Assembly: GCA_023393475.1 (NCBI GenBank)
Contig: JAEWLC010000059.1
Location: 1-43,711 of the forward strand
Direction of reading: 5' to 3'
DNA: 43,711 nt
Source: Pseudomonadota bacterium
GTDB taxonomy: Bacteria > Pseudomonadota > Alphaproteobacteria > Rhizobiales > Devosiaceae
The notes below the pieces were generated by a model. It worked only from the letters and a program-made list of their open reading frames with translations, searched no databases and was not told the DNA's origin. The position numbers and the translations under genes were made by a program. Positions within the stretch are counted from its first letter, which is position 1; each line of letters opens with the position of its first letter. Below are positions 39,868 through 43,711 of the stretch, piece by piece.

Positions 39868-41091
39868 TTGAACATTATCCGACTGTTCGTGCGGCAGGTC
39901 TTTTTCCCGTTCCTGCGGATGCTGGTGCGCGCCGCACTGATGCCCGGGCTGATCATCGGTGACTGGATCAGCAGCTATCGGCTGGCGCGCCAGGGCGATG
40001 TCGTCTCGATCGAGCAGTTTTCGGATGCAGAGAGCGGTACGTTCTGTGTCTTCCACCTCTACCAGCGCTACACGCTGCCCGAGAATGTCGTGCATGCGGT
40101 GGAGCTCCTCGCCGAACTCGGCGTTCGGGTCGTCGCCGTCAGCAACCTGCCAGTCCCGCCTTCCGAGCTCGAGCGGCTGAAACCCCACCTTCACACCTTC
40201 ATCCAGCGCCGCAATTTCGGCCGCGATTTCGGCGGCTATCGGCGCGGCGTCCTGCACGTGCTCGACAAGCACGCGCCCGAAAGGCTGATGCTGCTCAATG
40301 ACAGCATCTTCTATGCCCGGCGCGGCCTGCGTGAGTTCTTCACCGAGATGGCGCGTGGCAACGGCTTCATCGGCGCCAGCGAAAATCACGAAATCAGCCA
40401 CCACATCGGCAGCTACGCCCTGAGCTTCGGCCCCGAGGTGATCAGCGACCCGCGCTTCCGCAAGTACTGGGAAGACTATCGCTCGACCGAGATCCGGCCC
40501 CGCGTGATCTGGCAGGGGGAGGCCGCGCTCAGCAAGCTGGTGGAGCAGACCATCAAGGTCCGGCCGCGCGTCATCTACTCGCTGCAGCGGCTCGACCGCG
40601 CCCTGAACAACGCGAGCTGGCGCGATCTGGCCGTTTCGGCATCGCAGATGCCGGCGAACTACCACGGGCAGAACCCGATCCGCACGCTGCTGCGCGAGGC
40701 AAGCAAGCCGGTTCGGGACGCCCTGCCCGTCAGCCGTGCAACGCTGCTGGAGAGTGCCAGCCTTACTGTGCCGGTGTCGCCCGACGACCTGGTGCAGGAC
40801 CTCACCAGCCAATCCCGCCGCGAACTGCAGCGCGACCTGCTCGACTATGTGTTCCAGGGCAGCCAGATCCACTGGGGCGCTCTGCTGCTGACGCAGTACC
40901 TTGAGATGCCGATCATCAAGCTCGATCTCGTGCTGCGCTCGATCTATGGGCTGGGCGAACTCGACAGCTTTGCGCCCTACCTAACCGAGGAGGAATTCGC
41001 CGAATTCCACGCCCTCGTCACTGCGCGCGGCGAACCGATGACCCACGGCACGCTGAAGCAGAAGCTGATGATGATGACGGGGCTGATGTAG
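39868..41091 (+). CDS. RgpF-like rhamnan synthesis family protein
   Basis: About 407 residues. RgpF family blocks: CVFHLYQRYTLPENVVHAVE, RRNFGRDFGGYRRGVLHVLD, ERLMLLNDSIFYARRGLREF and FIGASENHEISHHIGSYALS. The C-terminal helices (TSQSRRELQRDLLDYVFQGS) belong to the same subgroup. The start is TTG 39868 (GGGA eight bases before it), ten bases after rfbC. An in-frame ATG at 39814 would overlap rfbC by 44 bases. RgpF-type proteins act in rhamnose polysaccharide assembly. This one is probably a rhamnosyltransferase, but the exact reaction is not clear. Confidence 0.85.
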   Translation: MNIIRLFVRQVFFPFLRMLVRAALMPGLIIGDWISSYRLARQGDVVSIEQFSDAESGTFCVFHLYQRYTLPENVVHAVELLAELGVRVVAVSNLPVPPSELERLKPHLHTFIQRRNFGRDFGGYRRGVLHVLDKHAPERLMLLNDSIFYARRGLREFFTEMARGNGFIGASENHEISHHIGSYALSFGPEVISDPRFRKYWEDYRSTEIRPRVIWQGEAALSKLVEQTIKVRPRVIYSLQRLDRALNNASWRDLAVSASQMPANYHGQNPIRTLLREASKPVRDALPVSRATLLESASLTVPVSPDDLVQDLTSQSRRELQRDLLDYVFQGSQIHWGALLLTQYLEMPIIKLDLVLRSIYGLGELDSFAPYLTEEEFAEFHALVTARGEPMTHGTLKQKLMMMTGLM

Positions 41092-41116
41092 GCCGGCGGA
41101 CCGGAGTTCCAGGCCG

Positions 41117-41827
41117 TCAGATAGCCTCGAAGCGGGTCACTCGGCCATGCTCGAGCCCCAGCACCTTGTTACAGGTGCGCTCGATCAGGTCGGGCTGGTG
41201 GCTGGCAAGGATGATGATGCCCGCCCTCTCCGCCAACTCGTCCATGCGCCTTGCGGCCTTCGCCTGGAAATCGGCATCGCCGGCGCCAATCCATTCATCC
41301 ATAAGGAGAATTTCCGGCTCGAGCGACGTCGCAATGGAGAAGGCCAGCCGCGCGCCCATGCCCTGGCTGTAGCTCTTGAACGGCATGTCGATGAACTCGC
41401 CGAGCTCGGAAAACTCTATGATCTCATCGGTCTTCGCCGCGATTTCGTCCTCGTTCCAGCCATTGATCAGCCCGCGCAGCAGGATGTTCCGCCGCCCCGT
41501 CGCCTCGGCCCGAAAACCGAGATCGATATTGAACAAGGCATCGACGCGACCGGTCATGTCGAGGTGTCCGCCGGTCGGCTCATAAATTCCGTATAAGACC
41601 TTGAGAAGCGTGGTTTTTCCGGCCCCGTTCGGACCGACCAGACCCAACCTGTCCCCGGCCTTGAGCTTGAAGCTGACCCCATCGAGCGCCGTCACGAACC
41701 GTCGGTTGCCGGTCCCTGAGATGGTGCCACCGGTCTTCTGCTCCACCCGCTTGTCGCGCGGCTTCAGCGACAGCCGCTCGCGGACTTCGTAGACGAGGCG
41801 CAGGTCGTGGGCGGAGATCTTCACCAT
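41117..41827 (-). CDS. Polysaccharide ABC exporter ATP-binding protein (Wzt/RfbE-like, short form)
   Basis: 236-residue ATPase of the Wzt/KpsT type. Walker A is GPNGAGKTTLLKVLYGI, the ABC signature YSQGMGARLAFSIA, Walker B EILLMDEWIGAGD, and the H-loop LASHQPD. The extended C-terminal sugar-binding domain found in Wzt of some O-antigen exporters is absent, so it is the short KpsT/RfbE-like form. It pairs with the permease just upstream (TGATG overlap). It is convergent with the RgpF-like gene across 25 bases and likely exports the glycan made by that cluster. Confidence 0.9.
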   Translation of the reverse strand: MVKISAHDLRLVYEVRERLSLKPRDKRVEQKTGGTISGTGNRRFVTALDGVSFKLKAGDRLGLVGPNGAGKTTLLKVLYGIYEPTGGHLDMTGRVDALFNIDLGFRAEATGRRNILLRGLINGWNEDEIAAKTDEIIEFSELGEFIDMPFKSYSQGMGARLAFSIATSLEPEILLMDEWIGAGDADFQAKAARRMDELAERAGIIILASHQPDLIERTCNKVLGLEHGRVTRFEAI

Positions 41828-42612
41828 CAGACTATCAGCGCCACCTTGCGGCGATAAATGCCGAGCAGCAGTACGGCCAGCGCCCAGATCACGAGGGTGA
41901 AGACGATGGAGACGTAGAAGGCGTTCCAGCTCACCGTGCCGTTGACGATGGGCTGCCGCACCATGTCGAGGAAGTAGGTGAAGGGGTTCCAGTAGTAGAG
42001 CGCGCCGCGGATGCCGCCCTCGCCCTCGTGGGTCCAGAACAGGGGGGTCGCGAACATGGCGACGCGCATCAGGTTGGTGACCACGAACTGGCTATCGGGG
42101 AAAAACACGCCGAGAAAGCCGAACAGCGCCACCACGGCCGGGGAGCAGACGAGGATGATGATCAACCCGAGCCCCGACCACAGCCAGGCCGGGGTGATCT
42201 CGACCTGCGCGAGGACGAGGATCACGGCGCAGCCGAACACCGCGTAGATGCCGCGGATGATGTTCTGCAGTGTGACCCGCATCACATAGACCGAGAGTGG
42301 CAGGTTGGTGCCCTTGATGAAGCTCTGCTCGCGCTCGAACAGGGTGACCGACTGCGAGATCGAGTCGTTCATATAGTTCCAGACCAGCAGCCCGGTCGCG
42401 ACGTAGATGGCGAACTGGGCCGAGGGGACGGGTGCGAAAACGAAGATGAAAGTGGCGGCGAAGGCGAAGTAGTTCACCAGCAGCCAGAGGGGGCCGAGCG
42501 TCGTCCGCCGGTGCTGGTCGCCGATATCCTCGGTGGCGAGCGCGATCCAGACGGCGCGCCGGTCGTACCCGGCGGTCATGTCGGCCCATGCGTTGGCGAG
42601 GATTCTGTGCAT
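41827..42612 (-). CDS. Polysaccharide ABC exporter permease (Wzm/RfbA-like, ABC-2)
   Basis: 261 residues, six hydrophobic segments typical of ABC-2 polysaccharide permeases. Key features are WIALATEDIGDQHRRTTLGP, LLVNYFAFAATFIFVFAP and FEREQSFIKGTNLPLSVYVM, which includes the family's interface helix. I placed the start at ATG 42612 (MHRILANAWADMTAGYD); a longer frame to 42747 adds proline- and arginine-rich sequence with no family match. Its stop overlaps the ATPase start (TGATG). Together with the ATPase it should export an undecaprenyl-linked glycan. Confidence 0.88.
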   Translation of the reverse strand: MHRILANAWADMTAGYDRRAVWIALATEDIGDQHRRTTLGPLWLLVNYFAFAATFIFVFAPVPSAQFAIYVATGLLVWNYMNDSISQSVTLFEREQSFIKGTNLPLSVYVMRVTLQNIIRGIYAVFGCAVILVLAQVEITPAWLWSGLGLIIILVCSPAVVALFGFLGVFFPDSQFVVTNLMRVAMFATPLFWTHEGEGGIRGALYYWNPFTYFLDMVRQPIVNGTVSWNAFYVSIVFTLVIWALAVLLLGIYRRKVALIV

Positions 42613-42704
42613 CGGCCCCTGCGACGTTCTCGGCGCTCGCCTAGCACAGGTGCGGGGTGGAGACCAGTTAGGGCTGTTGGTGGAGGCTTCACCCCACCCA
42701 GTTC

Positions 42705-42823
42705 CGCTAGGCAGCGAGCTGCCAAGCTCCACTGCCCTCCCCATCAAGGGGAGGGAGACAATAGAACCGAAGCAGCAGTCGGGTCTCCCTCCCCCTTGTG
42801 GGGAGGGATCAAGGGTGGGGGCG
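42705..42823. repeat. Mosaic palindromic intergenic repeat, copy B
   Basis: The 225-base gap between the permease start (42612) and the DUF2793 stop (42838) holds a hairpin GGCAGC-GA-GCTGCC (42710-42723), then CCCTCCCC-ATCAA-GGGGAGGG. The conserved loop word AATAGAACCGAAG (42760-42772) and the right arm CTCCCTCCCCC (42785-42795), with GGGGAGGGA (42800-42808), match copy A at 23 of 24 positions in each of two blocks. The first hairpin is also present at 29947-29964 (copy C) with a compensatory base pair. Confidence 0.75.
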
Positions 42824-42837
42824 GCCCAATGCTCGGG

Positions 42838-43662
42838 CTAGCTGATCACCGCCCGATCCGCTACCCGTCGCCAACTGGTGCCGTCCGAGAAGGCCAGCGT
42901 TGCGCCGCCGGATTCGTTGGAGACGAAGATCATCTGCCCTGCCCCGGCGTTGGCGGCGGGGACGCCCGCGACGGTGTAGGACTTGGTACGGATGGGGCCA
43001 TCCACATCCAGCTTCACGGCCGGCGCGGCGGTGCCGAGGCCGACCTTGCCGGCGCTGTCGACCACCAGCGCCTCGGTCCAGGCCGAGCCATCGGGGCTGA
43101 CCTTGATGTGGAGCTTGTCGTCGCCGGTAGTGCCTATCTCCGCGCGGCCGGAGAAGCCGGTTTGGTACAGCAATGCTGTCGTATCGCCGGACGAGGCCTT
43201 GTTGAACTTCACATGAACGCTTCCTGAAGGGTTGCTGAAGAGCACCGCTTCACTGCCAACGGCCAGCCGGTTGGTCGCATCCGGCGTGGCGTTGATGCCG
43301 AGCATCGGCACTTTGCCGTCGAGGCCGACGGTGGGCAGCCAGGCAGAACCGGTCCAGGCGACGAGTCCATTCTCATCGACGACGAAAGCCAGCCAGCCGG
43401 GCTGAGGCGCATGAAAGAGCCATGTCGCGCCATCCCAGGCAGCGACCTGCCCGGCCTTGCCGCTCCATGCGCCGGTGGGGCTTGCGGCGACGATGTAGCG
43501 TGCGCCGGTGGCCGGGCTGCCCGGGGGAGTGGCGAGGTCGCGGTCGAGGACCGCGAGCTGCGCCAGCGTATCGAGCGCGGCGATCGCCTCGTTGTGGGTG
43601 ATGTGCTTCTGCGCCTGCGACGGCAGGATGAAAGGCAGTTTCAGGTGTGTGCTGGTGGTCAT
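42838..43662 (-). CDS. DUF2793 domain protein, phage-tail-like C-terminus
   Basis: 274 residues. The N-terminal block HLKLPFILPSQAQKHITHNE is the DUF2793 signature and is followed by TLAQLAVLDRDLATPPGSPA and a strand-rich part (GWLAFVVDENGLVAWTGSAW). The C-terminal half is repetitive, with VGLGTAAPAVKLDVDGPIRT and ANAGAGQMIFVSNESGGATL, as in tail-fibre/tail-tip proteins of gene-transfer agents and prophages. No other phage gene is nearby, so it may be a stand-alone surface or tail component. It lies on the minus strand, upstream of Wzm, separated by the copy B repeat. Confidence 0.8.
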   Translation of the reverse strand: MTTSTHLKLPFILPSQAQKHITHNEAIAALDTLAQLAVLDRDLATPPGSPATGARYIVAASPTGAWSGKAGQVAAWDGATWLFHAPQPGWLAFVVDENGLVAWTGSAWLPTVGLDGKVPMLGINATPDATNRLAVGSEAVLFSNPSGSVHVKFNKASSGDTTALLYQTGFSGRAEIGTTGDDKLHIKVSPDGSAWTEALVVDSAGKVGLGTAAPAVKLDVDGPIRTKSYTVAGVPAANAGAGQMIFVSNESGGATLAFSDGTSWRRVADRAVIS

Positions 43663-43711
43663 GGTCCCTCGCTTGGTTAGGGCGAAGGATAAGGGGGCGC
43701 CGCAGCGGGGG

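Noticed and set aside
1..43711. CRISPR array, insertion sequence or transposon
   Set aside because: No regularly spaced direct repeats with spacers and no transposase motifs were found on either strand.

Overview
The window reads as chromosomal DNA from a GC-rich alphaproteobacterium of the Hyphomicrobiales. A Devosia-type genome is my best guess, from the Ppx/GppA-RlmE pair, the style of the sugar ABC transporters, GC-rich codon use throughout and alphaproteobacterial CCCTCCCC palindromes. No rRNA, transposase, integrase or CRISPR is seen. The only RNA gene is a tRNA-Gln(CUG) near the left edge.

Layout. (1) 273-2504: tRNA-Gln, a Ppx/GppA phosphatase and RlmE. (2) 2505-5310 (minus): two tandem, clearly paralogous DHA2-type MFS exporters. 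(3) 5490-9774: a divergent acyltransferase-like protein, then a PLDc_N/SHOCT membrane protein, an AraC regulator, an ExoD-like protein and a small membrane protein. (4) 9849-14675: a NhaC-type antiporter facing arginine deiminase (arcA), an arginine/ornithine antiporter (arcD) and a small orphan membrane protein. (5) 14902-18539 (minus): two membrane-fused alpha/beta hydrolases that overlap, and a small secreted six-cysteine protein. (6) 18745-25623: an amino-sugar operon in the order sugar-binding protein, two permeases, ROK kinase, GntR/UTRA regulator, SIS protein, NagA. (7) 25998-35287: a second carbohydrate locus. A BtpA/SgcQ protein, an M42 peptidase-family protein and an FGGY kinase overlap on the plus strand. 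A large Tat-type binding protein, two permeases and a FucU/RbsD mutarotase lie on the minus strand, with a divergent creatininase-family enzyme. (8) 35496-43662: a surface rhamnose locus with a GT2 glycosyltransferase, rfbBDAC, an RgpF-like protein, a convergent Wzt/Wzm ABC exporter and a DUF2793 protein.

How the parts work together. The amino-sugar operon covers uptake (without its ATPase), phosphorylation by the ROK kinase, deacetylation by NagA and probable control by the GntR regulator at a palindrome overlapping the promoter. No NagB-type deaminase is present, so the SIS protein is the candidate for the remaining step. The second carbohydrate locus has uptake, mutarotation and phosphorylation genes plus three enzymes of unclear chemistry (BtpA, M42, creatininase). 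Its substrate cannot be read from the sequence, and it is the best candidate for an undescribed pathway. The rhamnose locus makes dTDP-L-rhamnose and probably a rhamnose-containing glycan that is exported by the ABC transporter.

Structural features worth attention are a mosaic palindromic repeat in three intergenic places, three convergent gene pairs whose stop codons overlap or abut (CTAG, CTAG, TGATCA), a nested pair of competing inverted repeats at 33976-34015, and hairpins between the binding-protein gene and the first permease gene in both ABC operons.
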